This document shows positions 16,533 through 25,809 of a stretch of 60,926 nucleotides of DNA, in pieces (within the stretch, counting starts at the first letter, position 1; each line of letters starts with the position of its first letter). This stretch comes from an uncultured Clostridia bacterium (lineage in GTDB: Bacteria > Bacillota > Clostridia > Christensenellales > Aristaeellaceae). The stretch is from positions 1 through 60,926 of the forward strand of contig CAKTYE010000008.1 in the NCBI GenBank assembly GCA_934631985.1, written 5' to 3'. A model generated the notes under the pieces. That model was not told the DNA's origin. It did no database searches and was given only the letters and a program-made list of their open reading frames with translations. A program made the translations under genes and the position numbers.

Positions 16533-17693
16533 ATGCGGATGAGATCGATTTTGTGCCTTTTGCTGACCCTGACACTGCTGTGTGTATGCCCTGCCCTGGC
16601 GGAGGAAGCGGCTGAACCGACACTCCTGCGGCAGCAGGTGGACGCGCCTGCGGGCAGCGTCAGTTATCCACAGGTGACGGGGCTGGACGATGCGGTGATT
16701 CAACAGCAGGCCAATGCGGCGATTCTGGCGGCGGGGCAGGTGGAGGAGCGCATCAGCCGTTTACAGGGGCTGACGGCGGATTCCATCGGCCTGACCATGG
16801 ACTATGAAGCGCTGCTGCGCGGTAATGTGCTGAGCGTGGCGTTTTCCGCACGAGGCGCGCTGAAGGATGCAGGCTTTACCCATGTGTATACGGTGGTGAA
16901 CCTTGACCTGACGACAGGGGAGACCATCACCCTGGCAGACCTGTTTCAGGATGAAGCGGCAGCCCGGGAAGCGCTGACGGAATACGTTGACCAGCAGGTC
17001 GCGCCGGAATTGTCTGCGCATTTGGAGGCGGGGGAATTAACGCCCCTGCCGGAGACCTTTGGCCTGAGCGCTGAGGGGATTACCTTCTATTATGATCTGT
17101 CGCACTTTACCACGCTGGGCGGTCTGGCAGGAAAGGTGACGGTGCTGTATACTGAGCTGCGCGACCACCTGAAGCTGGGCGAGGGAACAATCCTTACCCG
17201 TCTGGGTGCGGAGGATGTGCTGGAGCTGACGGAGGACAGCGCTGAACGCATTCGAGCGGCGGTGGAGGAAGGCCAGCTTCCCGGTGTTCCTGCCAAGGTG
17301 GGGGAGAGCCTGAAAACGCTCATCGACACCTACCACATGCTGATCGACCCGGATTATTACCCCGGCGGTCGCTTCTTCCAGCTGGAGGACGGAGCCTTCC
17401 GCGGGACGTATCTGATGACGGACGCATTGACGGACGGGTGGGAAAGCAGCGTGGTGCAGGGCATCCGCGCGGACCGCGCGAATTTTTACGGCCTGTGCGT
17501 GGGTACGACTACCCGGGAGCAGTGGCAGGCCGTGCTGGGTGCGCCGGATGCATCCGTGACCCTCAGCGAGGATGACGCCTACGCCATGAACCTGGCGGAT
17601 GGTACCAGCGATTATTATAACTATGGCGCACATCAGCTCCGCCTTCATGCGGACGCGGAGGGGGTGCTGCGCAGCATCTTTATTACGCAGTAA
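16533..17693 (+). CDS. Secreted DUF3298-like protein
   Basis: A 386-residue protein with a signal peptide (MRMRSILCLLLTLTLLCVC, cleaved near ALAEE). The mature part resembles the DUF4163/DUF3298 fold seen in RsiV-type lysozyme-sensing proteins, with HVYTVVNLDLTTGETITLAD and LFQD near 130-150 and a GLSAEGITFYYDLSHF strand before residue 200. The last 130 residues are a separate domain. There is no membrane anchor besides the signal peptide, so it is probably secreted rather than an anti-sigma factor. The ATG at 16533 has GGAGGG seven bases upstream. A possible paralogue lies at 46953. The ligand is unknown. Confidence 0.65.
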   Translation: MRMRSILCLLLTLTLLCVCPALAEEAAEPTLLRQQVDAPAGSVSYPQVTGLDDAVIQQQANAAILAAGQVEERISRLQGLTADSIGLTMDYEALLRGNVLSVAFSARGALKDAGFTHVYTVVNLDLTTGETITLADLFQDEAAAREALTEYVDQQVAPELSAHLEAGELTPLPETFGLSAEGITFYYDLSHFTTLGGLAGKVTVLYTELRDHLKLGEGTILTRLGAEDVLELTEDSAERIRAAVEEGQLPGVPAKVGESLKTLIDTYHMLIDPDYYPGGRFFQLEDGAFRGTYLMTDALTDGWESSVVQGIRADRANFYGLCVGTTTREQWQAVLGAPDASVTLSEDDAYAMNLADGTSDYYNYGAHQLRLHADAEGVLRSIFITQ

Positions 17694-17723
17694 ATTTGGC
17701 ATACCGTGGGAGGACGTTGATGT

Positions 17724-20700
17724 ATGGCGGCACAGACCCAGAAAAAGAAAAAAACCGCGCAGACCCAGTGGAGCAGCGATCAGCTTTTGGTGCGATACAT
17801 TATCGGCCTGGCGCTGATTGCCCTGGGCGTATTGATTTTTCTGTCGGTGGCGCTATCCATCAGCGGCGCGGTGTTTGCGGGCATGCGGCAAATTTGCTTT
17901 GGACTGGCGGGCAGCATGGCGATCCTGCTGCCCGTCGCGCCCGTCTGGGGCGGCGTGCTGGTGATCATTTCCACCCGGATAAAGCCCTCCCTGCGGGCAT
18001 GGAGCATCACGGTAGTCTTGTATCTGCTGTTGCTGACGGTGCTGAATCTGCTGTCCACCACGGGCGCGCCGCCCATGGCGCTGATGAGCTATATCCGTCA
18101 GGTCAACATGACCAAGAGCTATATTTCAGCGCCTGATGCTTACGAGGCGTTTCTGGCGCAGGCGTACAACACGGGCGTCAGCACCCATATGGGCGGCGGT
18201 CTGCTGGGCATGCTGCTGAGCTGGCCCCTGTGGAAAACCCTCGGCGTGGTGGGCGGCTCCATTGTGGCGATCGTGGGCATGCTGGTGTGCGCGGGGCTGC
18301 TTTTCCGTGTTGATCTGAAAAAGCTGGCGGAAAAGCTGCGCGCCCGCGGGGAGCAGAAGAAGCAGCAGGAGCAGGTCCAGCAGGAGCTGCTGGATCAGCG
18401 GGAAATGAACTACATGCAGCAGCAGGAAGCGGCCCGCATGCAGCAGCAGGCGGCGTGGAACGCACAGCGTCAGCAGGCAGCCCCGGCGCAGTCCTATGCG
18501 CCGCCCGCGCCGTCCGGCTGGACGAACTATCCGCAGCAGCAGTATGACGCTTATCCGCAGCCTGCGCAAGCCCAGCAGCCGGAACCGTATTATCCACCGC
18601 AGCACTATGCGCAGAGCTTTCAGCGCCCTGCACAGGAGCAGGAAGCCCCGCAGACCCAGGGCTTTGCCTCGGCAGTGCCGTATGAGGAGCAGTATGCCCC
18701 CGTGGACAACAGCGGCATTTATGAGGAATACGCCGACCAGAGCCAGCTGATGCAGCAGCCCCGGTCGGGTCAGCGGCCCAAGAAATCGAAGATCTTCGGC
18801 GGCAAGAAGGAAAAGGCCAAGGGCAAGGCCACCGTGGAGGAACAGCCTGCCGAGGAGCCGTCCTGGCCGCCCATTGCACCCGAAGCGGACAATGTGGCCT
18901 GGACGAATACGGCTTCCTATACCGCGCCGCAGCAGCCCTATGAACGCCCGACGGCACAGGTGCAGTATCCCACGCGGGAAGCCGCACCCTACGCTGCCCC
19001 GGTGCAGGCACAGGCTGCCTATGCGGAGCCTGCGCAGGAGACAGTACCCTATGCGGCGCAGGAGCTGCCGCCGTGGGAGGAAGTACCTGCCGAAGCGCAG
19101 GAAGCGCCCCAGCCGGAGGAGGAAGAAACACCTATCACCCGGCGCTTACGGGCCATGCAGCAAAGTCAGACGGAAGCGGTTCCGCTGACCACTGCCGCAA
19201 AGCCTGCGCGGGAATTGCAGCAGCCGAAGCCCTCCTGGACGGAGGAAACGCCGCCTGTGGGGCAGGCCTCACAGATGACGGTGCAGCAGGAGCAGCGCCT
19301 ACAGGGCCGCTATGCGGCAGAGAATATGCCTGCTACCTCGGCAACCATGCGGGTGCCGGTGCTGCAAGCCGTACCGTCCACCGCTGCGCCTGCGAATGCC
19401 TGGGAGCCGGAGCTGAAGCTCCCGCCTCGCCGGGACGGTGCAGAAGCCGCAACGGAGGAGGACAAGCCTGCGCCCATTCCCTATGTGTATCCCAGCCTTG
19501 CGCTGCTGAAAGCGCCTGCGCCGCCGAACCCCGCGGGGGAGGAGGAGGACAACTTCCGCGCCCAGCGGCTGGAGGATACACTGAAGTCCTTCAAAATTCC
19601 CGCGCGGGTGAAGCATATCACCCATGGCCCGGCGATCTCCCGGTTTGAGCTGGAAATGGCGGCGGGCATTAAGGTGAACAAGGTCACGGAGCTGGATCGC
19701 AACATTGCTATGAACATGGAGGTCAAGTCCGTGCGTATCGAAGCGCCCATTCCCGGCAAATCGCTGGTGGGCGTGGAGGTGCCGAACAAGAAGGTCACTG
19801 CCGTGACCCTGCGCGAGGTGCTGGAGACCAGCGAGATGAAGGAGCTGACCTCGCCACTGGGCGTGGCGCTGGGCAAGGACATTGCGGGTCTGCCCATCGT
19901 GTGCGACCTGGCGAGGATGCCCCATCTGCTGATCGCCGGTGCAACGGGCAGCGGTAAATCCGTGTGCGTCAACGCGATGATCAACTCTATCCTGTTCCGT
20001 TCCACCCCGGAGCAGGTGCGCATGATCTTGATCGACCCCAAGGTGGTGGAGCTGCAATGCTACAATGGCATTCCGCATCTGCTGATCCCCGTGGTCAGCG
20101 ACCCGCACAAGGCGGCGGGCGCACTGAGCTGGGCTGTGACGGAGATGATGGAGCGCTATCAGAAATTCACCGACCGTGGCGTGCGGGAGATCACCGGCTA
20201 CAACAAGGCGCTGGCAGAGGACGAAACGCCCATGCCGCGCATTCTGATCGTCATTGACGAGCTGGCTGACCTGATGATGAGCTGCAAGAAAGAGGTGGAG
20301 GAATATATCTGCCGTCTGGCGCAGTTGGCCCGTGCGGCGGGCATCCATCTGGTGGTGGCGACTCAGCGTCCCTCGGTGGACGTTATCACGGGCCTGATCA
20401 AGGCCAACATCCCCAGTCGTATTGCCTTTAAGGTATCCAGCAATGTGGACAGCCGGACGATTCTGGACCGCAACGGTGCGGAAAAGCTGCTGGGCTACGG
20501 CGATATGCTGTATCTGCCCAACGGCGAGTTTACGCCCATACGTGTGCAGGGCTGCTTCTTGACGGACAGCGAGGTCAACCGGGTGACGGACTTCATTCGC
20601 CAGCACAGTCAGGCGGATTACGACCCCGACGTGCTGGAAACGCTGGAACGCAGCACGGCAGAGCAGGATGGTGGCGCGGATGTGGTGGATGCGGGCAACA

Positions 20701-20930
20701 CGACGGAGGGCGTGGACCCGCTGCTGCCGGAAGCCGTTGAAATGGCGATTATGGACGGACAAACGTCCATTTCTATGCTGCAGCGCCGTATGCGTATCGG
20801 CTACGCCCGGGCGGGCCGTCTGATTGACGAGATGACCCGGCGCGGCATCATCAGCACGGCGGCAGGCGCGAAGCCACGGCAGGTGCTGATTTCCCGGGAA
20901 CAGTTTGAAGAAATGACGTTTGACGAGTGA
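17724..20930 (+). CDS. ftsK: DNA translocase FtsK/SpoIIIE
   Basis: This 1,068-residue protein pumps chromosomal DNA through the closing septum during division or sporulation. About four membrane helices occupy residues 20-200. A long Gln/Pro/Ala-rich linker spans about 210-580. The RecA-like motor follows, with Walker A GATGSGKSV at about 739-747 and Walker B LIVIDELADL near 842. The C-terminal gamma winged helix, which reads polarity sequences, is at about 1005-1065 (ISMLQRRMRIGYARAGRLI). The linker is longer than in Bacillus SpoIIIE and about as long as in FtsK. Whether it acts mainly in sporulation or vegetative division cannot be told from sequence. A GGAGG site lies ten bases upstream of the ATG. 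Confidence 0.93.
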   Translation: MAAQTQKKKKTAQTQWSSDQLLVRYIIGLALIALGVLIFLSVALSISGAVFAGMRQICFGLAGSMAILLPVAPVWGGVLVIISTRIKPSLRAWSITVVLYLLLLTVLNLLSTTGAPPMALMSYIRQVNMTKSYISAPDAYEAFLAQAYNTGVSTHMGGGLLGMLLSWPLWKTLGVVGGSIVAIVGMLVCAGLLFRVDLKKLAEKLRARGEQKKQQEQVQQELLDQREMNYMQQQEAARMQQQAAWNAQRQQAAPAQSYAPPAPSGWTNYPQQQYDAYPQPAQAQQPEPYYPPQHYAQSFQRPAQEQEAPQTQGFASAVPYEEQYAPVDNSGIYEEYADQSQLMQQPRSGQRPKKSKIFGGKKEKAKGKATVEEQPAEEPSWPPIAPEADNVAWTNTASYTAPQQPYERPTAQVQYPTREAAPYAAPVQAQAAYAEPAQETVPYAAQELPPWEEVPAEAQEAPQPEEEETPITRRLRAMQQSQTEAVPLTTAAKPARELQQPKPSWTEETPPVGQASQMTVQQEQRLQGRYAAENMPATSATMRVPVLQAVPSTAAPANAWEPELKLPPRRDGAEAATEEDKPAPIPYVYPSLALLKAPAPPNPAGEEEDNFRAQRLEDTLKSFKIPARVKHITHGPAISRFELEMAAGIKVNKVTELDRNIAMNMEVKSVRIEAPIPGKSLVGVEVPNKKVTAVTLREVLETSEMKELTSPLGVALGKDIAGLPIVCDLARMPHLLIAGATGSGKSVCVNAMINSILFRSTPEQVRMILIDPKVVELQCYNGIPHLLIPVVSDPHKAAGALSWAVTEMMERYQKFTDRGVREITGYNKALAEDETPMPRILIVIDELADLMMSCKKEVEEYICRLAQLARAAGIHLVVATQRPSVDVITGLIKANIPSRIAFKVSSNVDSRTILDRNGAEKLLGYGDMLYLPNGEFTPIRVQGCFLTDSEVNRVTDFIRQHSQADYDPDVLETLERSTAEQDGGADVVDAGNTTEGVDPLLPEAVEMAIMDGQTSISMLQRRMRIGYARAGRLIDEMTRRGIISTAAGAKPRQVLISREQFEEMTFDE

Positions 20931-20993
20931 GGGAACGTCGGGGGGAGGCGGCCTTTCTGAAAAAGGCCCCTCCCCCGGACTCCCTCCCGGAAA
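20931..20993 (-). repeat. Dispersed palindromic repeat, copy 1
   Basis: A GC-rich imperfect palindrome (GGGGGAGG arm at 20941-20948, CCTCCCCC arm ending near 20976) directly after ftsK. It is the reverse complement of the copy at 21130-21189 in most positions. Confidence 0.75.
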
Positions 20994-21030
20994 GTGGCTG
21001 GGGGGTAACAGATATTTTCCCCACAAGCAA

Positions 21031-21098
21031 CAATACGGTCGATAAGCAGGTATTCCGCAGCACTGCGGTTTTACTGCTTATCGACCGTATTGTTTATA
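21031..21098. terminator. Long perfect hairpin between convergent genes
   Basis: A perfect 19-bp stem (21031-21049 with 21074-21092) encloses a second 6-bp stem (21055-21060 with 21063-21068) and is followed by TTTATAA. It probably terminates ftsK and the converging degV gene. It sits between inverted copies of the dispersed repeat. Confidence 0.75.
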
Positions 21099-21129
21099 AG
21101 TATCCCCGAAATTGCATTGCCCCCCACAT

Positions 21130-21189
21130 GGTCTTCGGGAGGGGGCCCGGGGGAGGGGCTTCTGGTACAGAAGCCGCCTCCTCCGGCGC
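21130..21189 (+). repeat. Dispersed palindromic repeat, copy 2
   Basis: It starts TCTTCGGGAGGG and contains the GGGAGGGGCTTCTGG / CAGAAGC palindrome found at 27685 and 42909. It lies at the 3' end of the minus-strand degV gene. Confidence 0.75.
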
Positions 21190-21192
21190 ATC

Positions 21193-22038
21193 TCACACCT
21201 CCACCCACGCCAGACCGATGATGCCGGGGCCGCCATGGGTGCCGACCACCGTGCCGATCTCCAAGTTCATGATGGGCGGCAGTTGCGCAAGGTGCGCGGT
21301 GATGTAAGCCTGCATTTCGGACGCGACCTCGGGCGCATGGGCATGCGCAAGAATCATGGGAACAGCGGGGTCAGGGCGATGCTCCTCCAATTGCTTCACA
21401 AACCACTCCATCGCGCGGTGACTGCCGCGGCAAATGCCCGCCTGCACCAGCGCGCCCTCCTGTATGCGCAGAAGGGGCTTGATGTGCAGCACGGAACCCA
21501 CCGCACCGCCAAGCACACTCAAACGCCCGCCCATCACCAGGTATTTCAGCGTGTCCGCCTTGCCGATGACATGCTCTCGAAGCATATAGCCCTCCAGCGT
21601 AGCCTTCAGCGCTGCGGCGTCCTTCGCAGTGCCGCGATGCACCAGTGCCAGGCGCACCAGCAACGCTTCACCCATGGATACGCTAGCACTGTCCAACAGA
21701 TGCACGCGCTCCGGGTCAGGCAGACTGTCCCGCGCCAGCATCGCGGACTGAAAGGTGCCGCTGAGCTTGCTGGAGCCTGTGATGCACAGTACCTCATTGG
21801 CGGGGTCTGCCAATTCCGCCTGAAACGCCTGCGTAAAGGCGCGGGGCGTGACTTGACTCGTCTTGGGCAGCTCCTTCACCGTTGCCAAACGCTGATAGAA
21901 GGCCTCATGATTTAGGGTCACACTGTCCAGAAATTCCTCCTGCCCGAAACGGACGGTCAGGGGAAGCACACGAAAGTCCTGCGCTTGCGCCTCCTGCTGG
22001 GTCAGGTCGGACATACTGTCGGTGATAATGCGGATCAT
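21193..22038 (-). CDS. DegV/FakB-type fatty acid-binding protein
   Basis: A 281-residue DegV-family protein. The opening IITDSMSDLT, the TSQVTP motif near 81 and the ITGSSKLSGTFQSA segment are diagnostic. Proteins of this family (FakB) bind a free fatty acid and present it to the kinase FakA for phosphorylation, feeding exogenous fatty acids into phospholipids. The gene follows a FabT-like MarR regulator with an ATGA overlap, so both are made from one transcript with FabT-like operators. FakA itself is not in the window. Confidence 0.88.
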   Translation of the reverse strand: MIRIITDSMSDLTQQEAQAQDFRVLPLTVRFGQEEFLDSVTLNHEAFYQRLATVKELPKTSQVTPRAFTQAFQAELADPANEVLCITGSSKLSGTFQSAMLARDSLPDPERVHLLDSASVSMGEALLVRLALVHRGTAKDAAALKATLEGYMLREHVIGKADTLKYLVMGGRLSVLGGAVGSVLHIKPLLRIQEGALVQAGICRGSHRAMEWFVKQLEEHRPDPAVPMILAHAHAPEVASEMQAYITAHLAQLPPIMNLEIGTVVGTHGGPGIIGLAWVEV

Positions 22039-22493
22039 TGCTTGCGATTCCTTTCCTGTGATTGAAAATAAGTGGTTACATTGTCCAGCGTGGCGCAGAG
22101 CAGATCAAGCTGCTCCGGGGGAATGGCCTGCATCACCGCATCCGTCATTTGATGGTGAAACGCTTCGTGCAGCCGGTTGACTTCCTCCGCCTTGGGGGTT
22201 AGCAGCAGATGAATGCGGCGCTTATCCTCTGCGGAGCGCTGGCGGGTCAGATAACCCTTTCGTGCCAGCGTGTTCACCGCCACGGTCAGGGAACCCACTG
22301 TCACATGCAGCTGCGCCGCCACGGCGGACATGGTGTTTTGCGCTCTGGCTTCCTCCACCGCCTGCAAAATGTGGATTTCCCGCATGCTCAGCTCCCGAAC
22401 GCCGCTGTTCCACAGGGCGTTTTCCTCAATGCGCAGTATGTCGTTGAACAGGTGAACAAGCACATGGTCAATGCTGGCGCGATAATCGGACAA
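22035..22493 (-). CDS. MarR-family regulator, FabT-like
   Basis: A 152-residue winged-helix regulator with the MarR recognition region VTVGSLTVAVNTLARKGYLTRQRSAEDKR split over helix 4 and the wing (about 70-100). Size, operator sequence and the downstream fatty-acid-binding gene point to a FabT-like repressor of fatty acid synthesis or uptake. FabT is known to bind TTTGA-n-TCAAA palindromes with acyl-ACP as co-repressor. The start is TTG 22493, preceded by an AAGGGGGG site. Two palindromic operators and a consensus promoter lie upstream, so autoregulation is expected. The ligand is inferred. Confidence 0.82.
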   Translation of the reverse strand: MSDYRASIDHVLVHLFNDILRIEENALWNSGVRELSMREIHILQAVEEARAQNTMSAVAAQLHVTVGSLTVAVNTLARKGYLTRQRSAEDKRRIHLLLTPKAEEVNRLHEAFHHQMTDAVMQAIPPEQLDLLCATLDNVTTYFQSQERNRKQ

Positions 22494-22519
22494 GGCAAAC
22501 GGCCCCCCCTTCCAGAATG

Positions 22520-22532
22520 TTTGAACTTCAAA
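22520..22532. promoter_or_regulatory. FabT-like operator, leader site
   Basis: The palindrome TTTGAACTTCAAA lies in the leader of the marR gene, about 34 bp centre to centre from the upstream operator. Confidence 0.75.
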
Positions 22533-22553
22533 CTATATGCCTGAAGAAAAAAC

Positions 22554-22566
22554 TTTGAAATTCAAA
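22554..22566. promoter_or_regulatory. FabT-like operator at the transcription start
   Basis: The palindrome TTTGAAATTCAAA lies immediately downstream of the -10 element of the marR promoter, where a bound repressor would block initiation. Confidence 0.8.
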
Positions 22567-22575
22567 GCGTTTTGT

Positions 22576-22604
22576 ACTATAGCATATTCCGCTGCACTTG
22601 TCAA
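22576..22604 (-). promoter_or_regulatory. Promoter of the FabT-FakB operon
   Basis: On the minus strand TTGACA (22604-22599), a 17-bp spacer and TATAGT (22581-22576). Confidence 0.8.
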
Positions 22605-22660
22605 TCCCGAATGGAAGCGCCACAAAAATGAAGAATTGGTAAACTTATGCTGCATGGTGC

Positions 22661-22722
22661 TTGACAGGGCCGGGGAAACGCGCTACCATACGACTGAAAG
22701 AACAAAAACAGTCATACGGTCG
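22661..22722 (+). promoter_or_regulatory. Promoter of the ABC efflux operon, possible TetR site
   Basis: TTGACA (22661-22666), a 17-bp spacer and TACCAT (22684-22689). Just downstream, GACTG and CAGTC form an interrupted inverted repeat within repeated CATACG sequence, which could be the operator of the TetR gene at the end of the operon. The operator is speculative. Confidence 0.6.
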
Positions 22723-22734
22723 ATGGAGGTGTTT

Positions 22735-23436
22735 ATGAGTTACATTGCCTTTGACCAGGTGTGCAAGGACTACGGCGTGGGTGAGCAGATCGTCCATGCC
22801 TCGGATCATGTGACCTTTGGCATTGAAAAGGGTGAGCTGTGCGTGGTGCTGGGCCCCAGCGGCGCAGGCAAGACCACTGTGCTGAACCTGCTGGGCGGCA
22901 TGGACAAGGTGACCAGCGGTACCATCCGGGTGGGGGATAAGATCATCACGGACATGCGCGGGCCGCAGCTGACGGAATACCGCCGACTGGACGTGGGCTT
23001 CGTGTTCCAGTTTTATAACCTGATGCCAAGCCTTACCGCCCTGGAAAACGTGGAGCTGGCGCGGCAAGTGTGTCCCCGGGCACTGGACCCGCGGGAAATT
23101 CTGGAGCAGGTGGGCCTGGGTGCGCGGATGAACAACTTCCCCGCACAGCTTTCCGGCGGCGAGCAGCAGCGGGTGTCCATTGCCCGCGCCCTGTGCAAAA
23201 ATCCCGCTCTGCTGCTGTGCGACGAGCCGACGGGCGCACTGGACTCCAAGACGGGTGAGCAGGTGCTGGAGCTGCTCAGCCGGGTGAGCAAGACCTATAA
23301 CACAACGGTGGTCATCATTACCCATAACGCCAGCATTGCGCCCCTGGGCGACCGCCTTATCCGCATGCGCAACGGCGGTATTCAGGAGAATACCGTCAAC
23401 CCGCATCCCGCCAAGGTGGAGGATATTGCATGGTAA
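22735..23436 (+). CDS. ABC transporter ATP-binding protein (MacB/LolD type)
   Basis: A 233-residue ATPase with Walker A GPSGAGKTT near 40, signature LSGGEQQR and Walker B LLLCDEPTGALDSKTG, the subtype that pairs with FtsX-like permeases. It energises export or mechanotransmission rather than classical pumping. The ATG at 22735 has GGAGG five bases upstream; an in-frame ATG at 22723 lies on that site. Its stop overlaps the permease start by 7 bp. Confidence 0.92.
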   Translation: MSYIAFDQVCKDYGVGEQIVHASDHVTFGIEKGELCVVLGPSGAGKTTVLNLLGGMDKVTSGTIRVGDKIITDMRGPQLTEYRRLDVGFVFQFYNLMPSLTALENVELARQVCPRALDPREILEQVGLGARMNNFPAQLSGGEQQRVSIARALCKNPALLLCDEPTGALDSKTGEQVLELLSRVSKTYNTTVVIITHNASIAPLGDRLIRMRNGGIQENTVNPHPAKVEDIAW

Positions 23437-25787
23437 ATGCAACGCCGGCACGGGTCACGGCGCGGGAGCGTCGCCGTAGGCCGAACGTGCTGAGAAGAAA
23501 GCTCTGGCGGGATATGTCCCGCAGTGCCATGCAGTTTGTGGCCATTGTGCTGCTGTGTGCGCTGGGTACCTGGGTGTACAGCGGCCTGGACGGCGCGTGG
23601 CGCATGCTGGATCTTTCCGTTGAAACCTATTTTGATCAGGGAACGCTGGCGGATTACTGGGTAAACCTCAGCGGCCTGAGCAAGCAGGACGTGGACAGCA
23701 TTGCCAATGTTGCCGGGGTGAAAGACGTACAGGCGCGCTTCACCTACGACATGGACTGTCCCGACCTGGGGGACGATGTGTCCCTGAACGTCCATGCCTA
23801 TGACGGTGCGGCGCGCATCAACGTGCCGCAGGTGGTGGAGGGCGAAAACCTCTATCAGAATGATCGCCGGGGCATTTTGATTCAGGAGGAATTTGCCCAG
23901 GAGCATGACCTGCATCCCGGGGACATGATCCGTCTGGATGTGCTGGGGCAGGAGCAGAACTTCCTGATCCGCGGCCTGATCAATGACGCAGAGCATGTCA
24001 TTACCGCCAAGGACGTAACCCCTGATCCCAAAACCTACGGCTGTGCGGTGATCTGCTGGGAGGCCATCAGCTATCTGCCCTTCAACGAGGCGGTGGTGAC
24101 GGTGCAGGAGGATACAGACCAGACGCAGGTGGAGGCGGACATTCAAAGCCTGCTGCCCGATGCGCTGATTCTGAACCACAAGACCCACGCCAGCACCCAG
24201 CGCACCCGGGGCGATGTGAACATCTTCAAGAACCTGACGCTGGTGTTCCCGGTGCTGGCCTTCCTGGTGGCGGCGATGATCGTGCTGACCACTCTGACCC
24301 GCATGATCGAAAACCAGCGCACCCAAATGGGTACGCTGAAGGCGCTGGGCTACAGCGACCGCAAGATTCGCAAACATTATCTTTCCTATGCGCTGGTGCC
24401 AGCGACCTTCGGCGCATTGCTGGGCACACTGGTGGGGCAGTATACCCTGCCGGATATGCTTTACACCATGGAAGCGTCCCACTATTACCTGCCGATCAAG
24501 CTCCGTGCGCCCATTTCATGGAGCGCCTGGGCCATGACCGCCCTGATGGTGGTGTTGAGCGTGTTGATCTGCCTGCATGCCTACAACAAGGCGGCGCGGG
24601 AGGTCACGGCGGAGCTGCTGCGTCCCAAGCCCCCCAAGGCGGGCAGCCGCATTCTGCTGGAACGCTGGAAGGGGCTGTGGTCGCGCTTCTCCTTCAACAC
24701 GAAGATGGTGGTGCGCAACATTGCCCGCAACAAGGGCCGCACCCTGATGGCCATGGTGGGCGTGCTGTGCTGCAACATGCTGATCATCTGTGCCATGGGC
24801 TTGCAGGATTCCATTGATGCCTGTGTGGGCGATTACTACGAAGGCACGGTGGGCTACGACCTGCGGGCCGACTTGGATACCACCCAAAGCGGTACGCTGA
24901 CGAGCTATCAGCATCGGCTGGACGCGGAGAAGGTGGAGGGCGTGATGGAGAAGTCCGTCAGCCTGCGGGCCAACGGTGGCAGCCGTACTGTGGTGCTGAC
25001 GGTGATGGAGGAGGGGCAGACGCTCCTTCGCTTTGGTGCAAACGACACGCCCGTGCCGCTGAGCAGCGAGGGCCTGACCATCAGCCGCAAGCTGCTGGAG
25101 GCCATGGGCCTGAAGCTGGGGGATACCGTGGAGATCTGGCTCCCCGGCGACGACGACCCCGTGAGCTTCGCTCTGACGCAGGTGGTGGATACCAACATTG
25201 GACAGGGCGTGTTCCTGCCGAAAACCACCTGGGAAGCGCTGCATAAGGGCGCATTCCGTCCCACGGCGCTGCTGCTGAAGGCTCCTTCAGCGCAATGCCG
25301 CGCAGAGCTGGCACAGATGGACGAGGTATCGAGCCTGAAGGACCCCCGGGATCAGTATGCACAGACCATGACCATGATGGAATCCACCACGGCGGTGTTC
25401 AGCCTGATGTATTTCGCCGCGCTGGGCCTGGCCTTCGTTATTTGCTATAACATGGGTCTGATGAACTTCACCGAACGCACCCGCGACTATGCCACGCTGA
25501 AGGTGCTGGGCTATCATCAGAAGGAGATTCGCCGCCTGATGATGCGGGAGACGGAAGTGGTGACGCTGCTGGGTATCCTGCTGGGCATTTTCCCCGGCCT
25601 GTGGCTGACCCAGGCGGTGCTTGGTTCGGTCAAATCGGAAACGATGGTGTATGTGGCGCAGGTTGCGCCCAAGTCCATTGTGCTGGCAAGCCTCATTACA
25701 CTGGCGTTCAGCCTGTGCATTGAGATGCTGCTGACACGGAAGGTGCGCTCCATCGACATGGTGGAGGCCCTCAAGAGCGTTGAATGA
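23430..25787 (+). CDS. FtsX-family ABC permease
   Basis: A 785-residue membrane protein with the two-module layout of large Firmicutes FtsX permeases. There is an N-terminal helix near 30-48, a large outer domain (about 50-260), three helices around 265-400 (LTLVFPVLAFLVAAMIVLTT starts the first), another helix near 450, a second outer domain (about 480-650), then three C-terminal helices. It works with the ATPase encoded just upstream. No peptide-sensing two-component pair is adjacent, and the downstream adaptor argues for efflux of a peptide, drug or lipid. The substrate is unknown. Confidence 0.88.
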   Translation: MVNATPARVTARERRRRPNVLRRKLWRDMSRSAMQFVAIVLLCALGTWVYSGLDGAWRMLDLSVETYFDQGTLADYWVNLSGLSKQDVDSIANVAGVKDVQARFTYDMDCPDLGDDVSLNVHAYDGAARINVPQVVEGENLYQNDRRGILIQEEFAQEHDLHPGDMIRLDVLGQEQNFLIRGLINDAEHVITAKDVTPDPKTYGCAVICWEAISYLPFNEAVVTVQEDTDQTQVEADIQSLLPDALILNHKTHASTQRTRGDVNIFKNLTLVFPVLAFLVAAMIVLTTLTRMIENQRTQMGTLKALGYSDRKIRKHYLSYALVPATFGALLGTLVGQYTLPDMLYTMEASHYYLPIKLRAPISWSAWAMTALMVVLSVLICLHAYNKAAREVTAELLRPKPPKAGSRILLERWKGLWSRFSFNTKMVVRNIARNKGRTLMAMVGVLCCNMLIICAMGLQDSIDACVGDYYEGTVGYDLRADLDTTQSGTLTSYQHRLDAEKVEGVMEKSVSLRANGGSRTVVLTVMEEGQTLLRFGANDTPVPLSSEGLTISRKLLEAMGLKLGDTVEIWLPGDDDPVSFALTQVVDTNIGQGVFLPKTTWEALHKGAFRPTALLLKAPSAQCRAELAQMDEVSSLKDPRDQYAQTMTMMESTTAVFSLMYFAALGLAFVICYNMGLMNFTERTRDYATLKVLGYHQKEIRRLMMRETEVVTLLGILLGIFPGLWLTQAVLGSVKSETMVYVAQVAPKSIVLASLITLAFSLCIEMLLTRKVRSIDMVEALKSVE

Positions 25788-25809
25788 CATGATAGAAAGG
25801 ACGATCACA

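Noticed and set aside
19299..21026. Minus-strand ORF of 575 codons opposite ftsK
   Set aside because: Shadow of the FtsK motor domain with no family features.
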